Shown here: positions 10,835 to 21,837 of the stretch, piece by piece | Position numbering within the stretch: the stretch's first letter is position 1 | How the letters are laid out: every line of letters starts with the position of its first letter | Assembly (NCBI GenBank): GCA_025200525.1 | Contig: CM045763.1 | Location: 65,669,018 to 65,733,017 of the forward strand | Length of the DNA stretch: 64,000 bases | Direction: 5' to 3' | Source: Camellia lanceoleosa | Taxonomy: Eukaryota > Streptophyta > Magnoliopsida > Ericales > Theaceae | Notes under the pieces: model-generated | What the model was told of the DNA's origin: nothing | Databases searched by the model: none | Seen by the model: only the letters and a program-made list of their open reading frames with translations | Made by a program: the position numbers and the translations under genes

Positions 10835-11575
10835 TGAGAGGGAGATTTTGTGAGCCGGAGCCAAACCGTGGTCCAGGAATAGTGATGGACCGAGCTATGG
10901 GCCGAGCAAGGTCCAAAGTATAAGAATTAGCCGGGCTGTGGGCCGATGAGATTGAGTTCTGTGACCTAGATCCCACTTCTGTTATCCCGGTTAGAGGCAG
11001 TTGCAGATTAGCTCGGTCTCAGTAGTAACCAACTGAGGTATAGGTACCGAGCTAAGCGTTACACATAGAAGCGCCGAGCTATGTATGTCGAAATTCATGG
11101 GTTAGCTCGGTCGTACTGAGGTTTTACCGCGGTATAACCATCTCCCTTGAGTAAACAGTGGGAATGGTGTAGAAAGATGAGCATTACCTTTCTAATTCCT
11201 AGGTGGACTCTGCTAAGGAGAATAGAATCCCGCTAGGATTGAGTAAACCATCTCACTTGGTTAGTAGTGAGTATGGTGAGTGATTCCTAGGAGGATTCTT
11301 ATGAGGAAGAGTTCGAATCTTACTAGAAGTGTGCAAAGCGAAATCTATAAAAGCACATAGCAGGACCTCTATACAGGTATCACAACTTTGATTCTCAAAT
11401 ACACAGAGCTTTTGTCTAATTGTCTATTTTGCTGACTTAGGCATCGGAGAGGTATCCAGCACACACCCGCCGGCTAGCTCACGTTTGTGTTTTCAGGGAG
11501 TAAAGCGACAACGTTCGGAGGAAGCGCAAACTTGATCAACAGGATTATACGAGAACATTATTTCGTGCTCGTACA
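10835..11575 (+). repeat. TE-A 5' LTR, 741 bp
   Basis: Begins TGAGAGGGAG and ends CTCGTACA, next to the duplication GTAAG at 10830-10834. By eye it differs from the 3' LTR at about 53 of 741 positions (roughly 7 percent), mostly C/T and G/A transitions, with no length difference once the nested MITE is removed. The motif AGCTCGGT recurs in it and throughout TE-A's 3' untranslated region. Confidence 0.95.
11346..11353 (+). promoter_or_regulatory. TE-A LTR TATA box
   Basis: TATAAAAG in a C+T/AT context 511 bp into the 5' LTR and conserved at 47285-47292 in the 3' LTR. It is the only canonical TATA sequence in this LTR, so transcription probably starts about 30 bp downstream. Confidence 0.65.
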
Positions 11576-11576
11576 A

Positions 11577-11593
11577 TTGGCGCCGTCTGTGGG
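11577..11593 (+). other. TE-A primer-binding site
   Basis: TTGGCGCCGTCTGTGGG begins one base after the 5' LTR. The TGG start matches the CCA end of a tRNA, and this PBS type is common in plant gypsy elements. I do not assign the tRNA. Confidence 0.8.
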
Positions 11594-11647
11594 AAGTCCA
11601 CAAAGAACAAAACCTCTTTATCAAACTTTCCTCTCTAGTTGGAAGCA

Positions 11648-13293
11648 ATGGCGCACAATGAAGACTTACCGCAATCGGCAATTGATGGGCAAACCCCGGA
11701 GGGGGGTGGGAGGCGTGAAGGTTTGCCTTCTATCCCTCCCATGGCGATTTAGAACCCCAGCGACGGAACTCCCAGAGGGACGCAAGGGAGAGACGGGACA
11801 CTAACCCCCGTCGCTCTCAAAGTCCTGATAGACAAAGGCGGAGGCTGGATCCTCAAGTTTTGGAGGATCGCGTGAGGGAGCAGGACGAGTTAATTAGGAA
11901 GATGGCGGCAGACATGGAGACAATGAAGAGCCAGATAAAAGGAAAAGGGGTGGCGACAGGAAAGGAATGCAAAGGCAACACGTCCCCTCGCCACTCGGAG
12001 GATCGTGTAGGCATACCACACCATCACAAGCACAAGCACAAAGCAAGAGCCTTAGAACAGGCGACACTCAATCAAGGACTTCCAGGACTCATTACTCCAG
12101 GTCTGAGAGAACGAGGACTAAAAGGTCTTATACAGAGGGAAGCAACTATTACCCATCGCACACGCACCAGACGACATCCAAGCACACGGAGTTGCCTAGG
12201 TCAGCGGACTTATGGTCGGTACTCGAGGAGAGGGCCCGACGGAAGGAGGACTCTAGGGCCCGCGACCCCTGCAGGATTTCGGCCTTACAGCGATTGGCCC
12301 GTAGGACACATAGAAGTGTCGAAGTAAGGATGCCAATGCCACGCCTTGCTTACGAACCAGCGGATAAGGTATTAGCAAGGTTGCAGAGCTCGCCGTTCGT
12401 TCCGGCGATAGAGAACGTACCACTACTTTCGGGCTTCCACCAATCCAAATTCACCACTTATGAGAGGAAGACGGACCCCTACATGCACTTGAGCTACTTT
12501 CGCCAGGTTATGGCAGTGTACCGGTAGAATGAGGCCCTGATGTGCATCATGTTCCCATCCAACCTTGGCGACCTAGGTCTAACCTGGTTCGAAAGGCTAC
12601 CAGAAAGCAGCATCGCCTAAAGGGGCACAATTGGCAGAGGCGTTCGTGACTAGGTTCAGAATGAACACCAAGACACCAGTGGAGATCGATCAGCTACTCT
12701 TTATTAACATGGGCGACAAGAAGACGTTGCGATCCTACAACGGTCGATATTGGGAGACTTTCAACCAGATAGGAGATTACCCCACAAATCTCGCCATCGC
12801 GCAATACAAAAGGGGTCTACCAGTCGAAAACAAGTTGAGGGTCTCAATTACTATGATGCCACCCCTCATGATGGAGGCCCTAATGGAGAGGGTGCACCAA
12901 CATATCCGCGTGGAGGACGATAGCGCCCGGGCTAAAGCAAAATCTAGCTCAATAGTAATGCCAGACAAAAAGACTGCAGCAAAAGTCAACACGGTAGAAC
13001 AACCAAACAGGAATGGGCAAGGCAAGCGAGCCAACAGGAAGGACCCAGAAAAAATGAGGTTAAGAGTTCGCACTGCCTTCACCACCATGTTCAATAAACC
13101 TATCTATCGAATTCTCAACGAGATAAAGAATGAACCCTTCGTTCGGTGGCCAGCCAAGTTGGGAGTAGCACAAAGGGGCTACGACGAGAGGTCCCGCTGC
13201 ACCTTCCATGATGAGAAGGGGCACCTAACTGAAAATTGCACACCCCTGAGCCAACATCTGGAAGAATTAGTAGCTGTCGGTCACCTAGACTAA
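11648..13293 (+). pseudogene. TE-A gag (broken)
   Basis: Gag forms the virus-like particle that packages element RNA in the cytoplasm. A plausible start is the ATG at 11648, 73 bases after the LTR. The frame is then lost (stop near 11750) and resumes elsewhere. At about 11845-11945 there is a heptad-like 'EDRVREQDELIRKMAADM' coiled coil. The retrotransposon gag core covers about 12330-12900 (motifs around SPF..I, 'KFTTYERKTDPYMHLSYF', then 'FVTRFRMN', 'LRSYNGRYWETFNQI'). The C-terminus has a C..H....GH...NC knuckle-like motif at about 13195-13240 and ends with TAA at 13291. A TAG at about 12525 and a frame change near 12600-12630 split the core. Identity is secure; the exact N-terminus is not. 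Confidence 0.85.
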
Positions 13294-13348
13294 GTATATT
13301 GAAGGGGGAACACAGCCAGCTCCCTAGGACCTCAACGGGCTAAACGGG

Positions 13349-15886
13349 ATGCCGGTGGACGGACCACCCCAAGGCGTAATCAATGTTATTCATGGGATCA
13401 TTGAACCTGAGCAGGTATGCGAACTCAGGGGGATGATAAAGAAGGAAGAACACCTGAAGGAGATACTAAGTGCACAACCCGCCATCAAAAAAGGCAAAAC
13501 AGAGGCCACGAACGTCATATCCTTCTCAGACAAAGACCTAGCAAGGCTACATTGCCCTCACAATGACGCACTAGTGGTAACTTTGCGCGTCAAGAACTTG
13601 GACATCAAGCGAATCCTGATTGACCAAGGAAGTTCGTGCGAGATAATGTATTATGAAACCTTCAAACAGCTGAAACTAGAGGACAAAGACTTGGCCCCCG
13701 CAACATCCCCCCTAGTTGGCTTTAACTCAATGCCAGAATGACCAGTAAGCAAGATAATCCTCCTAGTCAAAACTGGAACCATGACTAAACAAGTGGAATT
13801 CTAGGTATTGAAAGTCCCTTCCACTTACAACATAATCCTGGGAAGAACATGGCTGCATGCCATGTGATCGGTAGCATCCACCTACCATCAAACAGTGCGG
13901 TTCCCCAACGAAGCCGAAGTAATTGAAGAGGTCTTAGGAGACCAAATCATGTCAAAACAGTGCTTCGTCACAGTGAATGGTAGCCAGACTACAAAAGGAT
14001 ATGTACAGATGGTAGAAGAGCCAAAGAGCAATGAACTATTTGCAGATGTTGGCAAGGCAGTAGAAGAGAAGGCAGTGGAAGACTTGGTAGAGGTAAGGAT
14101 AGATGAAAAGAACCCAGAAAAGTTCTTTTTTCTCGACTCGTCTTTGTCCAGCACTGAGAGAATAGAGGTCATAGAATTCTTAACCTCTAACATCGAAGTG
14201 TTTGCATGGACACCATATGGCATGCCTGGCATTGACCCAAACTTCATCTGTCACCAACTGAATGTCCACCCGACTGCTAGACCAATTATACACCGTACTC
14301 GCAGATTAGCACTCCACTATGGAGAAATAGTGGCGAAGGAAGTGGAAAACTTGCTAGAGGCAAGAGCCATCAGAGAAGTACACTATCTCAAGTGGATATC
14401 CAATACTGTAGTAGTGCCAAAGAAGAATGGAAAATGGTGTGTTCGCATGGACTACAAAACAGTCAACAAGACATGCCCAAAGGATAGCTTTCCCTTACCC
14501 AGGATAGACCAACTGGTAGGCTTGACGGTAGGGCACAATTGACTTAGCTTCCTTGATGCATATAGAGGTTACCATCAGATCGCTATGTCTGAGCCAGACT
14601 AGGAGGTCACATCTTTCACAACGCCCAGAGGATTGTATTGTTACAAAATCATGCCCTTTGGCCTAAAAAATGAAGAGGTCACATTCCAACGGATGGTCAC
14701 CAAAATGTTTGAACCATTGTTAGGCAAAACAATGGAGGCTTACATAGATGACATGGTGGTCAAAAGCAAGTATGAGAAAGACTATCTCAGGGACCTAGAC
14801 GAAATGTTCCAAATCCTAAAGAAGAACAAGTTGCGTTTAAATGCATCTAAGTGTGCGTTCGGCGTAGGATCAGGCAAATTCCTAGGCTTCCTGGTGACCA
14901 ACCGAGATATAGAAGCAGACCCCTCTCAGATCAAAGCAATCCAGGATCTAGAGAGGCCCAACACAGTAAAAGAGGTGCAGCATCTCACTGGCCTAGCTGC
15001 CGCACTCAACTGGCTCATAAGTCGGTCATCAGACAGATGTCGACCGTTCTTCCAAGCATTGAAGGCCAAATTTGAGTGGGATGAATAATGCGATCACGCC
15101 CTAGAGAGCCTAAAAGACTACATGACTTCTCCTCCATTGCTAGTAATCCCAGTACCTGGAGAAGAACTATTTTTGTACTTAGCACTTTCATAGCATGCAG
15201 TCAGCGCAGTGTTGGTCAGAGCGGAAGGAATCCAACACCTGCCTATTTTTTATGTTAGCAAGACCTTGGTGGGGACAGAAACTAGGTACTTATCATTGGA
15301 AAAGCTAGCCTTAGCTTTGATGATGGCCTCAAGGAAGTTATCACATTACTTCCACGCCCACACCATAATCGTCTTGACAGCTTTTCCCTTAAAAGCTTTG
15401 TTTGAGAGGGCGGACTTTTCTGGATGAATCTTGAAATGGACGGTGAAATTGGAGCAATTCGACATCAAGTTTCAACCCAGAACCGCAATAAAAGCCTAAG
15501 CTCTAGTAGACTTTGTGGTTGAGTTCACACCAGGAAGCCATCACATCTGCCCAGTTGACTTAACTAATACAACCGAAAAGGAAATGAAAAGTGCCATAGG
15601 AATTGCGTGGCCCCTAAAACAAGATGCCCAGCCACATCCCAAAGCATACCGATTGAAGAGAGGGAGGAAGAGGCAAACCGTGCTATACCCAGCAACGACT
15701 CATCAACAAGTAAAAACTTGGTACAGTTAGATAGTGAAAAGCAAACCCCAACAGTAGACATGGACTTAGAAGAAAACATCAGCAACACTCATGACCCCAA
15801 GACATCATCCGACCCCTCCATATGTTGGAGGCTATTCGTTGGAGAGATGTGGAAGCTCTTCGTGGATTGAGCATCCAATAGGCACC
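13349..15886 (+). pseudogene. TE-A pol, 5' part: protease, RT, RNase H, start of second RNase H
   Basis: Cleaves the polyprotein and copies element RNA into DNA. The protease active site reads 'ILIDQGSSCEIMY' (about 13613-13650; the usual DTG/DSG Asp is present). The 'IILGRTWLHAM' block follows near 13832. RT covers about 14260-15090, with 'VVPKKNGKWCVRMDYK', 'FLDAYRGYHQI', 'MPFGLKN' and the catalytic YIDDMVV at 14741-14761. Connection and RNase H span 15130-15560 ('SLEKLALALMMASRKLSHYF'). The N-terminal strand of the second RNase H, 'LFVD*ASNRH', ends at 15886 where TE-B inserted. Stops occur near 13739, 13803, 13864, 14540, 14601, 15087, 15193, 15425, 15497 and 15868. Several replace Gln, Arg or Trp by a single transition. 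The continuation is at 40304. Confidence 0.92.
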
Positions 15887-18800
15887 TGTAGACACCCTAT
15901 TTTTGACCGACATTAAGACTTAGACGTCACCAATTAAGCACTTGGTGATGTTGCATATCGTGCTCGTTCAGAGGTTTCAGAGTCTCGGCTGTGAGCCTTG
16001 CCTCCAGACTTCCGGATTCTTTCATGCTTTGCCTCGGTTTACGAACCAAGCTCGATTTTCTCTGTTTTCTCTTCCAGAAGGGAGGGAGAGGTCTCGTAGA
16101 TCATCTCTCCGCGGCTGTAGGCTACGTTTCGTGGTCGTAGGCCACTTTGCCCGTTTGGAGTTCGGTTTCCAATTTTTCGGAGCCATTGGCCGTGTGCCTC
16201 GGTTCGGGACCGCTTAACCACCTCCGTTTGCTCTAGTTTTTGGCATACATCTTATTTACTCCCTTTTGAGGGACACTGTGGTCTGAAAGGCCAACTTCGT
16301 GGTCAAACACCACTTCCGATGCCTAACAGTCAGTTTTCGGGGCCTCGGGCTGCGCGTTTCGGCCTCCGAACCCTCATTTTGCATCGGTTTGAGTTCATTT
16401 TTGGCAGGGACCTCTGTTTCATTGTTAGAAAGGTCGTAGAAAGGTGGGAGGCCAATAATTGTTCTGACAACCAGTTTTATTCCTCCATCGCCCTCCGTCG
16501 CCCGTTTTTCTCACTCGGAAGCCAATGTTGACCACCCTAAGCCAATGTTGACCAGCCAATGCCTCTTTAGCTCTCTTGTATGCCTCTTCCTTGCATAGTA
16601 TTTTAGGCCTATTTATAAACTATTTTGAGCTCTGTCATAAACTGAAAAGTAGATTATTTTGAGCCCTTCTTCAACATTTTTGAAGGGCTCATCACTGTTT
16701 GAGGCCTCCATCTGTCATTTGCCTTTGTATCCCTCTTTTGGCCTTATTTTTACATGATTTGTTAGCCCCTTGTGCTTGTATTTTTGGGCTTTACTCCGAA
16801 CTATAAATAGTCTTATTTTAATCCCCTCTTCATGTTTTATCAATGGTCTTTTTTTTGTTCGACGCTTCCTTCTTGCTCTTTGTGTTTAAACCTCCTTTTT
16901 GGCTTTATCTTGCATAGTATTTTAGGCTTGCTTGTGCACTATTTTGGGTTTGGTCATCAATTGTAAAATGCCATGTTTTGGGCCTCTCTTCAACATTGTT
17001 GAAGGGCCCTCCTTTGTTTGAGGCCAGAAACCATCACTTGCTTCTTTGTCTCCCTTTTGGCCCATTTCTTGCATAATATTTTAGGCCTGCTTGTGTTTGT
17101 TTTCGTGGCTTGTTGTAAACTGTAAAGTGCTTCATTTTGAGCCCCTCTTTAACTTTGTTGAAGGGCTCTTGGCCATTCATGGCCAGAAGCTGCCACTTGC
17201 TTCTTTATCTCTCTTTCGGGGCCATTTTTATATGTTGGTTTAGCCCTATTTGTGTTCACTGTTTGGCCTTGCTTAAAACTGTAAACATGCTTGTTTTTGG
17301 GCTGTATTGATTCTTTCTTCATATTTCATGTTCAAATAATGCATGCATTGCATAGCCATAGGTCATTCCATGTACCTAATTTCATGCTTCGGGATTCATT
17401 TCATGCATCGGGTGCCATTTTGCCATGTTTCGGGGCTATTTTGCATCATATTTTAGCGCTGAAACTTGCATGCTAGTATGCCATATTCCATGCCTTGCCA
17501 TGCTTTGTTAGAGTGGCATTTGGTGCCTTAGGGTTGGTCCTTGGTTTGCGTGCACGTGTGCACGCATCTCGAGTGTCTCATTTTCATCTAATGGCCTCCT
17601 ATGTGAGTGTGGCTGAGGTCCACTTATGTTAGTGTAAGTCCATTATGCATTGTGTATGCCATTTCATTTCATAGCGTTGTGTATGCTAGGTTGTATTTTA
17701 GCGCATTGTGTATGCCATGTTACCTCGTGCATCGTGTATGTCATTTCATAGCATTGTGCATGTTAGGTTATATCTTAGTTGCATTCATGCATGTCATGCA
17801 TATTGCATTGTGTTCGGGATAGGAGTTAGCCCGAGCACGGGAAACGAGGTACGTTTCGTACTCCGAGTGACGGAACGTGTCTCAATTCCCTAGTCACCGA
17901 CACTCCGGATTGTCCATGATGGAGTTAGATCTTAGTTGTATTTTCATGTGCATTCATTTCATATTGAGTTGTGCAATTCGACTCTTCGGCCATCATGCAT
18001 CGAAATGCGTGATTGGTGGCACGAGGATCGAGGCATGCATACATTTGTGAAAATACATTGCCATGCCCCTTTCCTGCTCTCTGTTGCAGTAAATCAAGAA
18101 TCAGCAGTATTCCGGGGCTTGGCGCGCTTTTCAAAAATTATTGCAAAACAGAGGCTAATTGGGGCATCACAGTGGATTTCCACGCAAAGGCAACCCGGAT
18201 ATGCATCATTCATCATCTGAAGAAGAGTCAAGGCAGTCCCTAGCTTGCACGCCAGTTTATTGTTTTCTTAGTTAATTTGGTAATTAATTAGGATTTTTGT
18301 ACATATTTGGACTGTATTATTTATTCGGACTGTACTATTCATTTGGGACTGTATATTATTCGGACCCTCTCCGCGAGGGCAATGTTGTAATAAGTGTGCG
18401 TGAGTGTGATGTATGTCTTCCAACCCCACGTCTTTCTTCCTTTTTATTTACCAGCTTATGATGGTTAGATTAGGGTATGTTTCAATTAGCATACAGTATG
18501 ATATCATGCTTGCATTCATTCATCCGTTTTGCATGCATCGGGCTCGGCGCATCATACTAACTGCATTTGTATTTCAATTCCAAATTGAATACTTGATAGC
18601 TGTTGCATCTCATATGCCATGTTTAGAATAGCCGAGCCTGCTATAGTTGCATTTTTGCATGTGTTGCATTAGGCATTTCTGTATAATTAGGATCATGCAT
18701 GGATTTCTAATTAGCTTCTGTTTTGGCTTGGAGTACTCGTTGAGTTTTTATGCTTTAGCATCCTTGCATGCGTGTGAGTGACTGCCATGAATAGCATGCT

Positions 18801-19452
18801 TACTATGAGGTCAACTGCTTATGTGATATAACTGCTTGAATGCTTGTGGGTGAAGGTTGGGTTATTTGGATTGGAACAATGCATTGACTGTGAGTTTTAA
18901 GCCCACTAGATAGCGGCAAAACCATCTTTTTAAGCCCACCTGAGGGTGGCAAAATCTGCATTTTAAGCCTATCTGTGGGTAGCAAACCATCTTTCAAAAA
19001 CAAACATGAAATGCTTTGTTCCAATTCAGATGACCCGGTCTATACTTGTATGCTGTGCGCATCACATAGTAAATCTAGGCTAATAACCAGAATAAGAACA
19101 TACAAAGTTTTCAAAACTAGATATCATGGTTAGTAGAGGCCGATCTTTGATCGGGCAAGCGGGGGTGCTCACGAAGTGACCTTCCCCAATCGTACCCAAG
19201 TTCCCGAGCCGAGGCAACTTTGGTGATGACGGACACGTGGCCTTAGACAACGAGTCAGGGTTTCCTAAATTTCCCAAAATAAAATATTTAGGTGGCGACT
19301 CTGTATCTGGCAAAGTAGTCCATGTTTGGCACTTCTTTCAAAAATCTGTTTTCTCAAAACGATTTGCCGGATTTAGACTCTTTGGTTCAGATTAAGAACC
19401 GTGACAAATTCGAGTTCGAGCTGTAGCGAGGTCCCCCGCGGGCTTGTTTACA
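15887..19452 (+). repeat. TE-B 5' LTR, 3566 bp, promoter-deleted
   Basis: Aligns end to end with the 4355-bp 3' LTR except for two gaps. An 835-bp segment (36601-37435 in the other copy) is replaced here by 21 bp (16540-16560). About 23 bp near 19136-19160 are present here but absent near 40008. The missing 835 bp contain the TATA box, the GGCCGGCC cluster and a candidate splice donor. By-eye divergence from the 3' LTR is about 6 percent over 15887-17030 but about 2 percent over 17300-19452. It also contains serial diverged subrepeats with a GCCCTTC...GAAGGGC hairpin (16580-17200). Confidence 0.93.
16580..17260 (+). repeat. LTR-internal subrepeats of about 160-250 bp with hairpins
   Basis: Diverged modules each run 'cttgcat(a/g)(g/a)tattttaggc', a 'taaactg(a/t)aaa' stretch, a hairpin GCCC(T/C)TCTTCAACATTNTTGAAGGGC, 'gaggcc' and 'ctcttttggcc'. 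They occur around 16595, 16920 and 17070 here, and around 37450, 37790 and 37940 in the 3' LTR, with shorter relatives between. In the intact LTR they lie downstream of the TATA box and so would be in the RNA leader. Confidence 0.7.
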
Positions 19453-19457
19453 GTTTC

Positions 19458-19475
19458 TGGCGACTCTGCTGGGGA
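19458..19475 (+). other. TE-B primer-binding site
   Basis: TGGCGACTCTGCTGGGGA begins six bases after the LTR end. From memory, this PBS is the type reported as tRNA-Arg-like for Ogre and related Tat elements. The tRNA assignment should be checked against the genome's tRNAs. Confidence 0.85.
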
Positions 19476-20165
19476 ATTTAGAGAACTTGACTCGAACTCA
19501 TGATATCTGGTTTTGACTGCACTTGTGTGTTTCTTTGCATTGCATTTGCATTGGTGTGCCTAGGATACCATGTTTGCCATCTGCTATTCCTGAACAGTTT
19601 GCCGGAGGCTTGTCTTGTCAAGGCATAACCATAAGGCTGACCGGTTATGGGCTCTGCCAGTATAGGAACACAAACCCCGGTTTTACCGGGGCACCCTTTT
19701 GACCATTCGACCTAGTGCATATCGAAATCCGTAGTGACCATTCCAAACTAGGACAGGTTGCTTACCCGATATAGGTTGTTTGAAACCGCTGCGTGCGCAG
19801 TGAAACCCTAGCTCCTAACAAAATAGGACAGGGAAACCCTACCCCAACATAGGGGTGTTTTGGCTCTCACTTATCTGTTATATGCTTTTAGAGTGTGTCT
19901 CTACAGGGAATGCATGTATCAGTTTATGAGTTTGGGCATTAGGCCTGCGGGCATCAGTCAGTATTTGAGAATCGGTTACCTGCGGGTATCGGATTCGATC
20001 TTTGAAACGATGATTCAGGACGGTGATCGATTTGAGGACGCAGTGTTTTCAGCTTATCAACCGTGTGTTGTATGCCCGACTGTATGTTGTGTTTTTATTT
20101 TAAGCTGTCATGCTGTTCATTTATCTGGTTATTTATTTCCTTTTCGCTTTATTTATCTTTTTACT

Positions 20166-21837
20166 AGGGGCAGTTTTAGCACGATTGCTTCCGACCCAGT
20201 AGATATTCCCCAAGCACTTTGGACAAGAGGTCGTCGGCTCAATCGATCTGAGGATCTGGTTGACGAACATCCGGTGTTCCATTCTCTACCCCCCGTTGTC
20301 AGGAGAAGGCCAAGGAAGCGTAGTGTGTCTGAACAGAGGTTACCGGGGCAGTGGTCTACCCTAACAAACAGTCGGGTTGAGGTTCCAGTTTCCACCATAG
20401 AAATACACATACCAGTCAGTCAACAAAACCAACAGAATATGGTCGGGATAGAAGAAATGATGCGCCAAATGCATGAGAGCATGAAACAGATGCAGGAGGA
20501 CGCTGCCCGCCAAGCAGAGTTCTCCAAACAACAAGCCACCATCATGGCTAAGCAGGCCGAGCTAATCACTAGACTACAACAGCAAAATGCGGCATCTACT
20601 TCACATCAAGTTCCTCTTCCACCAGGGGCCCCATTACCCGAGCAGGCACCTACTGCCCAGAATGCCCTGCCAAACACCCAGAACACCTTACCCAATGTCC
20701 AGAACATCCAAGAGGACACAAACCTTCTAATCTGGGCCAGCCTCGCTCGCTTCTCAATCGTCCAAGACCCATACACCCAACCACCCGACTCTCCTTCGAG
20801 TTCGAATAGACCATCTGACTCTGAAACTGAGCAAGCTCGAGAAGCTTTTCAGGAAATCACAAGGAGTAAAGGCTATTCTGGATATCGAGGATGGATATAC
20901 CGACGTGGCCATAACATTACCAGATAGATTCAAAATGCCGCATATTGATCGTTTCGATGTATCCGAGGATCCCATGGTCCACCTCCAGTTATTCTCAGAT
21001 ATACTACGGCCAATGGGCCTAACCCGACCACAAAAGCTTTCGCTGTTTGGCCGAACCCTGTCGGGTGTGGCCGTTATCTGGTACGCGAAATTGGAGGATG
21101 AGGTAAAAAGAAGTTGGGATGAAATGGCCGAGGCCTTTGTCGCACAATACTCGTACAATACCCAGATCGAGATTACAACTCGTGATCTCGAAACAACGAG
21201 GCAGGAGCCCAAAGAGACTTTCTCAGATTTTGTAACTCGATGGAGGGCGAAGGCATCGATGATGACTTTGAGGCCCACTGATAAGGACCAAATCAGGATG
21301 ATTGTGCGCAATCTCCAACCAAAATTGATATGGAAGATGATTGTACTCCCCTTCCCCACCTTCTCAGATCTACACAAGATGGGGGTACAAATCGAGGATG
21401 CAATGAAGCAGGGTCTGATGGACCAGGATAGGGAGCAACCTAGAAGGACTTTCAACCGTAACAACAATGCAGGCCTAAGTGGCGCTGCAACTGCACGAGC
21501 TTTAGAGGTGAGCATGGTCACCACCATTCCCCCTCCCCTTCCGAGACCCATGGCAGCCACGCCTTTTTCTGGGGCATCTAGAAGCAATACCCAAACCACC
21601 AAATACCAGCCCAGAGGCCAAAGAACCTTCACACCCCTATATATGCCCCTGTCCAAAGCTCTGGGGATATTAATCAGGAAGAAGCATTTGACGCCCCTAG
21701 AGCCGAGGCCACTACCAAATCCACTCCCTCCCTCTCATGACCTGGCAAAATACTGCGCATATCACCAACAGCACGGTCATGACACCGACCGTTGTTTTAG
21801 ATTGCGTCACGAGATCCAGGATCTTATTGACAAATAG
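20166..21837 (+). pseudogene. TE-B gag (frameshifted)
   Basis: Structural protein of the particle. Coding sequence can be followed from about 20170, just after a splice-acceptor-like 'ctttttactag', through an Arg-rich segment. A Met-rich amphipathic coiled coil follows ('MVGIEEMMRQMHESMKQMQ' from 20439) with a Gln/Pro-rich linker. After a frame change near 20760-20820 comes the retrotransposon gag core: 'FKMPHIDRFDVSEDPMVHLQ', 'WDEMAEAFVAQY', 'KETFSDFVTRWRAKA', about 20925-21330. The C-terminus has a C..H..HGH....C motif ('YCAYHQQHGHDTDRCFRLR', about 21752-21810) and stops at 21835. Leader sequence from 19476 to about 20166 holds no clear gene. The true start is uncertain because the leader may be spliced. 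Confidence 0.85.

Noticed and set aside
12777..13094. Minus-strand ORF opposite TE-A gag
   Set aside because: Shadow of gag codon structure.
18803..19313. ORFs in the TE-B LTR (and copies at 38213-38809)
   Set aside because: Present in both LTRs but without domain content, and overlapping leader and control sequence.
20754..21656. 300-codon minus-strand ORF opposite TE-B gag
   Set aside because: Shadow of the gag coding strand. No splice or promoter signals and no recognisable motif, unlike the antisense genes downstream.
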